From JBEKHI01 sp050012355 (GTDB lineage: Bacteria > Actinomycetota > Actinomycetes > Streptosporangiales > Streptosporangiaceae): 13,585 nt of DNA. Shown one piece after another: positions 1 to 7,200 of the stretch. A program made the position numbers and the translations under genes. The notes below the pieces were generated by a model that did not search any database, had not been told where the DNA came from, and worked only from the letters and a program-made list of their open reading frames with translations. Location: contig JBEKHI010000327.1 in assembly GCA_050012355.1 (NCBI GenBank), positions 1 to 13,585 on the forward strand, in the 5' to 3' direction. Within the stretch, counting starts at the first letter, position 1, and each line of letters opens with the position of its first letter.

Positions 1-2026
1 CGCCGCCCCGGTCACCCGCGGCGCGAAACAGCGCCAGTGCTTGGCGCAGGCGACGCTCAGCTTGCCGGTAGCGTCCCTGATTGACGTCGATGAACGCGAG
101 GTTGCCCAGGGCCCGTGCCTCGCTGGACCGGTCTCCGGTCTCACGGAACCACGCGAGTACCTGCCGGAGCCTGCGGGCGGCTTGCCGGTAGCGTCCCTGG
201 TTGAGGTCGATGAGGCCGAGGTTGCCCAGGGCGCGCGCCTCGCCCGCCCGGTCTCCGGCCGCGCGGCACAGCGCCAGGGCTTGCCGCAGGTAGCGAGTCG
301 CCTGCCCGTACTGCTCAAACCGGTGGTCGATAGCGGCGAGGCTGATCAGCGACCTGGCCTCGGCGGCCACGTCGCCTGCCCGGCGCGCCGCGCGGCGGGC
401 GCTGGACAACAGAGCGATGGCTTCCGCGTAATGGACGAAGGCATCCAGGTACCGGTAAAGCGTCGCGGCGAGCCGGATCGCGTAATCATGCCAGCCCTCG
501 TTGTCCGCCGCGTAGCCGGCGACGATGACCAGGTTGTTCCGCTCAGCATCCAGCCACGCGAGCGCGGTGGCCCCATCAGCCAGCGGCGGGACCGGGCTCG
601 CGGGCGACGAGACTCGAGGCCGTTGCTCGGTCTCGGCCGGGTACAGCACGTCCATCGCAGTGGCGGCGGTGTGCAGATAGTAGTCAAACAACGTTGTCAG
701 GGCCGCCTGCCGCGCTGCCTCGTCGTCGGCGGCAAGCTCGCGCGCGTACGCGCGCAGCAGGTCGTGCATGCCGTACCGGCCGGGCCCCGTCCGCTGCATC
801 AGGCTGGCGCGGGTCAGCTGATCAAGCAGACGGCGCGCGTCGTGCAGGCTGGCCTGGCTGAGAGCCGCGGCGGCGTAATCGTCGAGATCTGGTCCCGGGT
901 GCAGGCCGGCCAGCCGGAAGAAACGGCCGGCGTCGCTGTCCAGAGTCCCGTATGACCAGGAGAAGACGGCCCGGACCGCGGTCCTGGGATCGCCACCCGC
1001 GTCGAGCTGGTCCAGCCGGTGCTGCAGGTCGGCCAGCTCTTCCGTCAGTTCCGCGAGCGGAGCGCTGGGGCGGGCGGAGGCCAGCTCGGCCGCCACCCGC
1101 AGCGCCAGCGGCAGCCGGCAGCACTGCGCCGCCAGGGTGCCCGCGGCGTCTTTCTCCGCGTCCACCCGTTCGCCGATCAGCTCGCGGAGCAGGTCGACCG
1201 CGCCGGACATCGGCAGCAAGTCAAGCTCAAGGCGCGTCGCGCCGTCCCTGGCGACCAGCCCGCGCAGCGCGTTCCTGCTGGTAACCAGCACCGCGCACGA
1301 CGGGGTGCCCGGCAGCAGCGGGCGGACCTGATCCTCGCGGCTCACGTTGTCCAGCACGATCAGCATCCGTCGTCCTGCCAGCAGGCTCCGGTATATCCCG
1401 GCGCGTTCCTCGGCATCGACGGGAATGTCCTGCCCCGGCATGCCCAGCGCCCGCAGGAACGCGGCAAGCGCGTCGGTCGCCGGAACCGGCTGGTCGGCGT
1501 CATAACCTCGCAGGTTGAGGAACAGCTGGCCATCCGGGAACGATCCGGCGACCGAGTGCGCCCACCGGATGGCCAGTGCGGTCTTGCCCACCCCGGCGGT
1601 GCCGCCGATCGCCGATATCACCATGGTGTACTGCCCGCCGGCGGTCCGCTCCAGCAGCCGGGTCAGGCTCGTCAGCTCAGATTCCCGCCCCACGAACTGG
1701 GGGGCGGGGGCGGGCAGCTGCCGCGGGATAAGCAGGGTCACCGCCGGAGCGGGCGAGAGCGGCCGTCCGGTGTCCGATGTATGCGCGGACCCTAGCCGAC
1801 GCCCCGCCGAAGCGATGAACTCGGTGCGCGCCTGGCCGTCCAGGCCCAAGGCGGTGGCGAGCCGGTTCAACGAGTCCGGATACGGCCGGAGCGTCCGGCC
1901 ACGCTCCAGATAGCTGATCGCCCGCACGCTCATCCCGGACGCATCGGCCAGTTCCTGCTGCGACAGCCCAGCCGACAGACGGCAGGCCCGCAGCCGCGAC
2001 CCGAAAGGCGCACTGTCGTCGGCCAT
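1..2026 (-). CDS. XRE-HTH / NB-ARC / TPR regulator (STAND ATPase), C-terminus cut by window edge
   Basis: This is a partial gene whose reading frame is open from ATG at 2026 to the window edge (675 codons read, no stop). Residues about 9-60 form an XRE-type helix-turn-helix (LSQQELADASGMSVRAISYL). The NB-ARC ATPase follows. Walker A is GTAGVGKTA (142-150), Walker B is LIVLDN (222-227), RLPLAL (304-309) stands where GLPLAL is usual, and MHD is at 420-422. From about 535 onward come TPR units, with the last two exactly 40 residues apart (GNLG at 601, GNLA at 641). In this family nucleotide exchange in NB-ARC gates an effector and the TPRs sense a ligand or partner. Here the HTH suggests a DNA-binding transcriptional regulator, but the target is unknown. 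It is transcribed alone. A palindrome 30 nt upstream of its ATG may be its own operator. Architecture is certain; ligand and target are not visible. Confidence 0.93.
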   Translation of the reverse strand, partial: MADDSAPFGSRLRACRLSAGLSQQELADASGMSVRAISYLERGRTLRPYPDSLNRLATALGLDGQARTEFIASAGRRLGSAHTSDTGRPLSPAPAVTLLIPRQLPAPAPQFVGRESELTSLTRLLERTAGGQYTMVISAIGGTAGVGKTALAIRWAHSVAGSFPDGQLFLNLRGYDADQPVPATDALAAFLRALGMPGQDIPVDAEERAGIYRSLLAGRRMLIVLDNVSREDQVRPLLPGTPSCAVLVTSRNALRGLVARDGATRLELDLLPMSGAVDLLRELIGERVDAEKDAAGTLAAQCCRLPLALRVAAELASARPSAPLAELTEELADLQHRLDQLDAGGDPRTAVRAVFSWSYGTLDSDAGRFFRLAGLHPGPDLDDYAAAALSQASLHDARRLLDQLTRASLMQRTGPGRYGMHDLLRAYARELAADDEAARQAALTTLFDYYLHTAATAMDVLYPAETEQRPRVSSPASPVPPLADGATALAWLDAERNNLVIVAGYAADNEGWHDYAIRLAATLYRYLDAFVHYAEAIALLSSARRAARRAGDVAAEARSLISLAAIDHRFEQYGQATRYLRQALALCRAAGDRAGEARALGNLGLIDLNQGRYRQAARRLRQVLAWFRETGDRSSEARALGNLAFIDVNQGRYRQAERRLRQALALFRAAGDRGG
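61..240. repeat. 120-bp tandem DNA repeat encoding TPR units
   Basis: Bases 61-120 and 181-240 match at 53 of 60 positions with an offset of exactly 120 bp (40 codons). They encode successive TPR helices of the minus-strand NB-ARC regulator. The array continues past the left edge, so its copy number cannot be counted here. Confidence 0.85.
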
Positions 2027-2055
2027 GCCCGCCTCACACGCTCGACAGCTGGTCC

Positions 2056-2074
2056 CCGGTAAGAACTTTACCGG
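2056..2074. promoter_or_regulatory. Palindrome CCGGTAA-N5-TTACCGG, candidate operator
   Basis: A perfect 7-bp inverted repeat with a 5-nt centre lies 30-48 nt upstream of the ATG of the HTH-NB-ARC-TPR gene. This is the usual position for a repressor overlapping a core promoter, and the size suits an XRE dimer. Autoregulation is an inference. No clear -10/-35 pair was identified around it. Confidence 0.4.
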
Positions 2075-2106
2075 TCAGACTGCATGTTCCCGGCCGAATA
2101 AGCCAC

Positions 2107-2141
2107 CGCCGTTAAGCAAAAGCATTTTTTACTTAACGGCG
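2107..2141 (-). terminator. Hairpin after the PEBP gene, probable terminator
   Basis: A 10-bp perfect stem (CGCCGTTAAG / CTTAACGGCG) encloses 15 nt, in which AAAA and TTTT can pair further after one mismatch. It starts 45 nt past the PEBP stop on the minus strand and lies before the next minus-strand gene. There is no U-tract beyond the stem, as is common for actinobacterial terminators. It could also be an operator because it is AT-rich and symmetrical. Confidence 0.45.
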
Positions 2142-2186
2142 AGTGCTGGGTCCCGGCGGAAAGAGAGTCGGGCGTTGTTCTGGGTG

Positions 2187-2753
2187 CTAGCTGATTTCAT
2201 AGGTTCCGTCCAGCCGGGCGCGGCCGATGACGTGGCCTTTAAGGACGGCGATCACATCATCGAGGGTGAAGCTGGCTGCCAGCCCGGGGGCCTGGTCGAG
2301 GGCGAAGAGCTGGAAAACGTAGGAATGGGGTCCGTGTGACCGCGGCGGCTTGGGCCCAGCCCAGCCCCGCCGCCCGAGCGCGCCTTTCCCGTGCCGGATC
2401 CCCGCGATAGGGCTGGGATTGGTCAGGGCGTTCTCCGGGATGCCGTTGAGCGAGGGGTCGATGCCCAGCGTGAGCGCGTGAGTGGCTGGTTTCCCGAGCG
2501 GGACGTCGGGGTCTTGCACGATGAGCACGAGCTCAACGGTGCCGGCCGGCGGCGGCGTCCAGTCGAGGGCGGGTGAGATGTTCGCGCCCAGCAGCCTGCC
2601 GCGGTGTTTTTCCGGGATGGGCGCCCCATGGCCGAAGGCGGGGCTGGTCAGGGTGAAGTTCTCCGGGGCCCGCAGGTCGGGGCGGGCCCAGACGAGGGTG
2701 TGCTGGCCGGCCCGCCGGTTGCGCAGTGCGACGCCAAGGGGATTTGCGGGCAT
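2187..2753 (-). CDS. YbhB/YbcL family Raf kinase inhibitor-like (PEBP) protein
   Basis: This 188-aa protein shows the phosphatidylethanolamine-binding protein fold signatures. These are DPDVP at 81-85, the pocket His at 92 in PATHALTL, and the GPKPPRSHGPHSY segment at 133-145 (canonical GPxPPxGxHxY), followed by FQLFALD. No signal peptide is visible, so it is probably cytosolic. Bacterial members bind small anionic or phospholipid-like ligands, and their physiological role is poorly known. The start is well supported: AGAAGGAG lies about 8 nt upstream of ATG 2753. The gene sits 35 nt downstream of the isochorismatase remnant on the same strand, so it was probably the last gene of a MarR-controlled MFS–hydrolase–PEBP operon. 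It alone has remained full length. Family assignment is firm; function is not. Confidence 0.9.
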   Translation of the reverse strand: MPANPLGVALRNRRAGQHTLVWARPDLRAPENFTLTSPAFGHGAPIPEKHRGRLLGANISPALDWTPPPAGTVELVLIVQDPDVPLGKPATHALTLGIDPSLNGIPENALTNPSPIAGIRHGKGALGRRGWAGPKPPRSHGPHSYVFQLFALDQAPGLAASFTLDDVIAVLKGHVIGRARLDGTYEIS

Positions 2754-2788
2754 GATTCCGTCTCCTTCTGATTACGGTGGGTGTGGCG

Positions 2789-2926
2789 TTACGGCCGACG
2801 GTCGAGGAAGCCGATGATCTCGGCGCTGGTCGCGGTCTCGCCGAGCCTGGGGAAGACGCGCTCGATGCTGTGCCGGTGCGAGCCGGGGCCTTGGTCGGTC
2901 AGGGGGTCGAGAGTGGTCAGCGGCAT
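2789..2926 (-). pseudogene. Isochorismatase-family cysteine hydrolase remnant with internal deletion
   Basis: Forty-five codons remain (ATG 2926 to stop 2789). The first ten residues, MPLTTLDPLT, resemble the N-terminus just before the catalytic ALVVIDLQ strand of isochorismatase-like hydrolases. From about residue 16 the text (HRHSIERVFPRLGETATSAE) resembles the extreme C-terminus of the same family, which is normally 180-200 aa long. The catalytic Asp, Lys and Cys regions between them are absent, so no activity is expected. The join lies near codons 10-15. The remnant is in frame with the MFS C-terminal segment upstream. Identification rests on recalled family consensus from two short pieces, so an alignment is needed. 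Confidence 0.55.
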
Positions 2927-2932
2927 GGATTT

Positions 2933-3192
2933 CGCCGCGAACAGGGACGAGACCGGCGGGAGGCCGCCGATCTGCGCGGCGACGTGGTGGGCGACGCCGT
3001 GCTGGGCGAGACCGCTGGTGAGGGTACGCGGCAGGGCACTGGCCAGGCCCGCGATCATCAGGGAGAAGAACACCCCGATCGACAGCGAGATACCGGAGTT
3101 ACGGCCATCGTCGTGTTCGTCAGTGCGACCCACTGGTACCGGCTGTCCTCCGGCCGCACCGTTCGCGGCGGCTTTCCTCGCTGGTTGCTCAT
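2933..3192 (-). pseudogene. DHA2 (EmrB/QacA-type) MFS transporter remnant, most of the gene deleted
   Basis: ATG 3192 follows a GGAGGAG Shine-Dalgarno sequence and opens a frame whose first 31 residues end in RYQWVALTNTTMAV, typical of the N-terminus of actinobacterial 14-helix drug exporters. At about 3099-3101 the sequence jumps to a C-terminal transporter segment in another frame (SLSIGVFFSLMIAGLASALP, then GLPPVSSLFAA), and it breaks off again at about 2933. The original frame stops at 3058 after 44 codons. Intact relatives have roughly 500-600 residues, so some 80 residues' worth remain and the membrane core is missing. It diverges from marR, the usual arrangement for a MarR-repressed exporter. 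The deletion is read directly from the frame change; the family is a strong inference. Confidence 0.75.
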
Positions 3193-3227
3193 CACTCCTC
3201 CGGCCGCCCCCAGGCGGCGTCATTGAT

Positions 3228-3258
3228 TAGGTATACGAAAGACTTCTTCAGGTATACT
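3228..3258. promoter_or_regulatory. Divergent promoter/operator with two AGGTATAC repeats
   Basis: AGGTATAC occurs at 3229-3236 and 3250-3257, exactly 21 bp apart (two helical turns). Each copy contains the palindrome GTATAC. The right copy runs into TATACT (3253-3258), a good -10 for marR ending 8 nt before its ATG. The left copy read on the minus strand gives TATACC (3235-3230), a -10 for the opposite direction. A MarR dimer bound here would cover both promoters. The motifs are seen; MarR binding is inferred from position and family habit. Confidence 0.6.
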
Positions 3259-3266
3259 AACGATCT

Positions 3267-3713
3267 ATGGAGAACGCCGCAAACCGCGAGCTGGCCGCCG
3301 AGGCTGACCTGGGCAATCAGTTGCGGTCCGCCATCGGGCGGCTCTACCGCCGGTTCCGCAGCGAACGCCCCGAGGGCGGCCTCGGGGACGCGGCCCTTGC
3401 TGTGCTCAGCCGCCTCCAGAAGCACGGGCCGCAGACCCTGACCGAACTCAGCGAACTCGACCGGGTCTCCCCCGCCTCCATGAGCCAGACCGTGAACCGC
3501 CTCACCTCAGCCGGTTACGCCGTCCGCACCCGCGACCGGGACGACCGTCGCAAAGTACTCTTCAGCACCACCGCCGAAGGCAACGAACTCGCCAGCGCCG
3601 CCCGGGTACAGCGCACCGCCTGGCTCGACCAGCGACTGCAGTCCCTCAGCGCCGAAGACCGGGCGGTAATGGCCCGCGCAGCGGCCCTCCTCAGCACCAT
3701 CGCCGACTCATAA
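3267..3713 (+). CDS. MarR-family transcriptional regulator
   Basis: This 148-aa protein has the length and layout of MarR regulators. Dimerisation helices flank a winged HTH at about residues 44-105. The recognition helix is around SPASMSQTVNRLTSAG (68-83), and the wing carries the family signature DRDDRRKV (90-97). Such proteins are dimeric repressors of divergent drug-efflux or oxidative-stress genes and are released by small ligands. Its divergent neighbour is a deleted MFS exporter followed by an isochorismatase remnant and an intact PEBP gene, so MarR may now control mainly itself and PEBP. No Shine-Dalgarno sequence precedes ATG 3267 and the -10 TATACT ends 8 nt before it, which suggests a leaderless mRNA. 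The reading frame is intact. Confidence 0.92.
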   Translation: MENAANRELAAEADLGNQLRSAIGRLYRRFRSERPEGGLGDAALAVLSRLQKHGPQTLTELSELDRVSPASMSQTVNRLTSAGYAVRTRDRDDRRKVLFSTTAEGNELASAARVQRTAWLDQRLQSLSAEDRAVMARAAALLSTIADS

Positions 3714-3754
3714 CCGAGCGCTCCCCGTTCGCGGTGCCCGCCGGCGTACTGGGT

Positions 3755-3778
3755 CCGGCTGCCGCGTCCGGCAGTCGG
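3755..3778 (+). terminator. GC-rich hairpin downstream of marR
   Basis: CCGGCTGCCG and CGGCAGTCGG pair over 10 bp with one G-U around a CGTC tetraloop, 42 nt after the marR stop. No U-tract follows, so this would be an I-shaped actinobacterial terminator. Confidence 0.5.
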
Positions 3779-3824
3779 GGCTGGTGGTGCTTATGAGCAA
3801 GGTAAAGCCGCTGTCCCGGATGCG

Positions 3825-3890
3825 CCGTTTCTGGTTGGTGCTGCACTAACCACACTCTTTGATGGGCAGTGCCGCACCAACCAGAAACGG
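3825..3890. repeat. Long inverted repeat / stem-loop (17-bp perfect arms)
   Basis: CCGTTTCTGGTTGGTGC (3825-3841) is the exact reverse complement of 3874-3890. After one mismatch the stem continues with GCACT (3843-3847) and AGTGC (3868-3872), giving 22 bp and a 20-nt loop. The inner segment GCACTAACC (3843-3851) can also pair with GGTTGGTGC (3833-3841), so two structures compete for the left arm. It might be a terminator, a structured RNA or a miniature inverted-repeat element. There is no U-tract and no obvious target duplication. Confidence 0.8.
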
Positions 3891-3942
3891 GCCGCTGCGA
3901 TTTCACCGGCTGCGGATACCCACGGGCGCTGTTTAATCAGGG

Positions 3943-3956
3943 TGACAACGGTTCCA
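3943..3956. promoter_or_regulatory. Possible LacI/GalR-type operator
   Basis: TGACAACGGTTCCA fits TGNNANCGNTNNCA at all eight fixed positions. LacI-family repressors commonly control actinobacterial glycoside hydrolase genes, and the next gene is one. It lies about 290 nt upstream of the start, its half-sites are not fully symmetric, and no repressor gene is in the window, so this is only suggestive. Confidence 0.3.
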
Positions 3957-4047
3957 AAATGGTCTGAACAGTGCAAAGCGAACAGCGTCAGTCTTCTCCC
4001 GTTAACCAGTGGTTCATGGGCCGAATGTCGTCACTGGGCGCGCCAAT

Positions 4048-4057
4048 AGTACGTACT
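4048..4057. promoter_or_regulatory. Palindromic decamer AGTACGTACT
   Basis: A perfect 10-bp palindrome about 190 nt upstream of the glycoside hydrolase start. It is a candidate protein-binding site, with nothing to indicate which regulator. Confidence 0.2.
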
Positions 4058-4247
4058 TTCGTAATCCTTCGAGCCCTGAGTCCGCGTGGCTGCAAAAGGC
4101 TGTGACGGGATCGGAATTATGGGCCCCATGGCTAACTCAGGGGACCTGTCCGCGAAGTATGGCACCCCACCCATTTATACGGGCGGGACATAAGGGACAT
4201 CGGCCTGTATTCAGCAGAGCTGACACCAACGGATGGAGCTGACGGCC

Positions 4248-7200
4248 ATGACGCTATCCCGCCGAGACGTCCTAGCGATCGGCCTGGCCGCAGCCGGCGT
4301 CGCCGCCACCGAAGGGCTGACCTCCCTGGCATTCGCCCCGAAGGCCGCCGCGGCATCGTCGAACGTCTCGCCGGCCGGGTACATCACTCACCTGGCGCCG
4401 CTGCAGCCGGCCGCGTTCCTGCGACTGCCGCCCGGATCGGTCCAGGCGTCGGGCTGGCTCGCGACGCAGCTGAACTACCAGGTCAACGGCCTGAACGGCC
4501 AATTCCCTCAGGTGTCGAGCTACCTCGACTATTCCACCACCGGCTGGATCACCCCGTCCGGGATCGGCTGGGAGGAGGTGCCTTACTGGCTGCGCGGCCT
4601 GGTGCCACTGGCGCATGTCACCGGCGACACCGCGGTGCAGGCCACCGCCAACCAGTGGATCTCCGGCATCATGGACACCGTCACCTCCACCGGCTTCTTC
4701 GGGCCCACGGAACTGCAGACCTCGCTCAACGGGGGGCTAGACCCGTGGCCGTACATGCCGATGATGCACGCCCTGCGCTCGACGTATGAGTACAGCGGCG
4801 ATAGTTCGATCCTCACTCTGATGACGAACTACTACGCGTTCCTGGCCCAGCAGCCGACGTCGGTCTACAACAACGGCTGGGGCGCCACCCGCTGGGGAGA
4901 CACTCTCGACGTCCTGTACTGGCTCTACGACCGGACCGGCAACTCCTCCCTGCTGGACCTGGTCACGACCATCCAGGCCAACTCGGCCAACTGGGTCGCC
5001 GGCCTGCCCACCCTGCACAATGTCAACGTCGCCCAGGGGTTCCGCGAGCCCGCCCTGTACTCGGTCTACTCCGGCAACTCCGCTGACGTCACCGCGACCA
5101 ACAACAACTACGAAACCATCATGGGCACCTACGGGCAGTTCCCGGGCGGCGGGTTCGCCGGGGATGAGATCGCGCGACCCGGCTACAGCGGTCCGCGGCA
5201 GGGCTTCGAGACCTGCGGGATCGTCGAGTTCATGGGCAGCCACGAGATCCTGCACAGGATCACGGGGAACTCGGTCTGGGCCGACCGGGTCGAGCAGCTG
5301 GCCTTCAACAGCCTGCCGGCCGCGCTGGACCCGCAGGGGAAGGTGTGCCACTACATCACCAGCGCCAACAGCATCGACCTGAACGACGTCACCAAGGTCA
5401 TCTGGCAGTTCGATGACACCATCCCGATGCAGGCCTACCTGCCCGGCGTCGTCCAGTACCGCTGCTGCCCGCACAACTACGGCCAGGGCTGGCCGTACCT
5501 GGTCGAGGAGATGTGGCTGGCCACCCCGGATGGCGGTCTGTGCGCCGCGATATACGGCCCGTCGACGGTAACCGCCCAGGTCATCGGCGGGGTGTCGGTG
5601 ACCATCACCGAGGCCACCACCTACCCGTTCTCCGACACCGTGACGTTCACCCTGGCGATATCCACCCCGACCGCGTTCCCGCTGATGCTGCGCATCCCCG
5701 GCTGGTGTTCCGCACCGGCGGTGAGCGTCAACGGCACGGGCGTGGCCGCCGGGGCCGGCCCCACCTACACGCGCATCGACCGGACCTGGTCCAATGGCGA
5801 CGTGGTCACCCTGGTCATGCCGATGGAGCCGGTGACCCAGATCTGGGGCAACCAGGACAACGCCATGTCGGTGAGCTACGGCCCGCTGGAGTTCTCGCTG
5901 CAGATCACCGAGAACTGGTCGATGGTCTCCGGGACCGCCCAGTGGCCGCAGTGGCAGGTGGATCCCGGTTCCGCCTGGAACTACGGGCTCGTGCCCGGCG
6001 CCGCCATCGACGTAACGACCGGCGGCAACGTCGATGACCCGTTCAACCAGGCAAATGCGCCGATCGTGCTGACCACCTCCGGGCAGGTTATCCCGAACTG
6101 GCAGGCCGACGCCCAGGATGTCGTGACCACGCTGGTGGCTGGCCCGGTCGCCTCCGACAGCCCGGTCGAGCAGGTCAGCCTTATCCCGATGGGCGCCGCC
6201 CGGCTGCGGATCACCTCGTTCCCGCAGACCGGGGGCACGGCGGTATGGCCCGCGACGACGAACCTCGGGGCGTTCAGGATCCTCAACCAGAACTCGGGCA
6301 TGGTCCTGGGCGTCGCCGGCATGTCCACGGCGGACAGCGCCAACGTGGTGCAGTTCGCTGACAACGGCACGGCTGACCACCTGTGGTGGCTGGTGGACGC
6401 CGGGTCCGGCAACCTCAAGATCCAGAACGTCAACAGCGGCCTGCTGCTCGGCGTGTCCGGGATGTCCACCGCCGACTCCGCCCCCATCGTCCAGTACGCC
6501 GATGACGGCACCGCTGACCACTTGTGGCGGCTCCTAGACAACGGGTCGGGGTGGCTGCGGATCAGCAACTTCAACAGCGGCCTGGTGCTCGGCGTGTCCG
6601 GGATGTCCACCGACCTTTCCGCCCAGGTCGTACAGTTCGGTGATACCGGCACCACCGACCACAACTGGCAGCTCATCCCCGATGGCGAGGTGAAGCTGTT
6701 CAACCGCAACTCGGGTCTGCTGCTCGGCGTGTCCGGGATGTCCACCGCCGACTCCGCCGACATCGTCCAGTACGCCGACACCGGCACCGCCGACCACCTG
6801 TGGATATTCGCGCCCAACTACGACGGCACTTTCCGGATCCAGAACATCAACTCCGGCCTAGTCCTGGGCGTCGCCAACATGTCCCTGGCTGACTCCGCGC
6901 AGGTCGTGCAGTTCGAAGACAACGGCACGCCGGACCATAACTGGTTCTGGCGGGCCGCGCCCGGGGCCGGCTCGGTGCTGCGCCTCCAGAACGTCAACAG
7001 CGGCCTGGTGATGGGCGTGTCGGGGATGTCCACCGCTGACTCCGCCGACATCGTCCAGGCCGCCGACAACGGCACCGCCGACCACGACTGGCAGGTGGTG
7101 GCGGCCGGCAACTCACCGAACTGGCCGACCACGCAGGCGGCGTTCAAGATCCTCAACCAGAACTCCGGCCTGGTCCTCGGCGTCGCCGGCATGTCCATGG

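Larger units (their letters stand above)
3714..4247. other. Gene-free interval between marR and the glycoside hydrolase
   Basis: This 534-bp stretch has no convincing gene. A 77-codon ORF at 4009-4242 lacks a ribosome site and any domain character. The interval holds a GC hairpin just past marR (3755-3778), a long hairpin (3825-3890), a LacI-type operator match (3943-3956), a perfect decamer palindrome (4048-4057), and a direct repeat GGGACAT at 4185-4191 and 4194-4200, some 50 nt before the hydrolase start. Base composition is lower in GC than the flanking genes, as expected for regulatory DNA. No promoter with both -35 and -10 was recognised. Confidence 0.6.

Noticed and set aside
41..955. 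Plus-strand ORFs of 304 and 258 codons at 41-955 and 1019-1795
   Set aside because: They lie codon-for-codon opposite the NB-ARC-TPR gene, whose Walker A, Walker B, MHD and TPR motifs establish the minus strand as coding.
1..2026. NB-ARC-TPR protein as an anti-phage (Avs-like) STAND effector
   Set aside because: Its N-terminal domain is a DNA-binding HTH with no nuclease, TIR or protease effector, and no defence genes lie nearby.
4009..4242. 77-codon plus-strand ORF before the glycoside hydrolase
   Set aside because: No ribosome site, no recognisable composition or domain, and it covers candidate regulatory sequences.
4233..4247. Upstream ATG at 4233 as start of the glycoside hydrolase
   Set aside because: No Shine-Dalgarno sequence before it. 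GGAG at 4235-4238 serves ATG 4248, which places SRRDVL at the expected distance from the N-terminus.
4737..6521. 594-codon ORF on the minus strand inside the glycoside hydrolase
   Set aside because: It mirrors the GC-rich codons of the strongly supported plus-strand gene. It has Gly/Val/Arg-rich text with no domain, ribosome site or plausible start.
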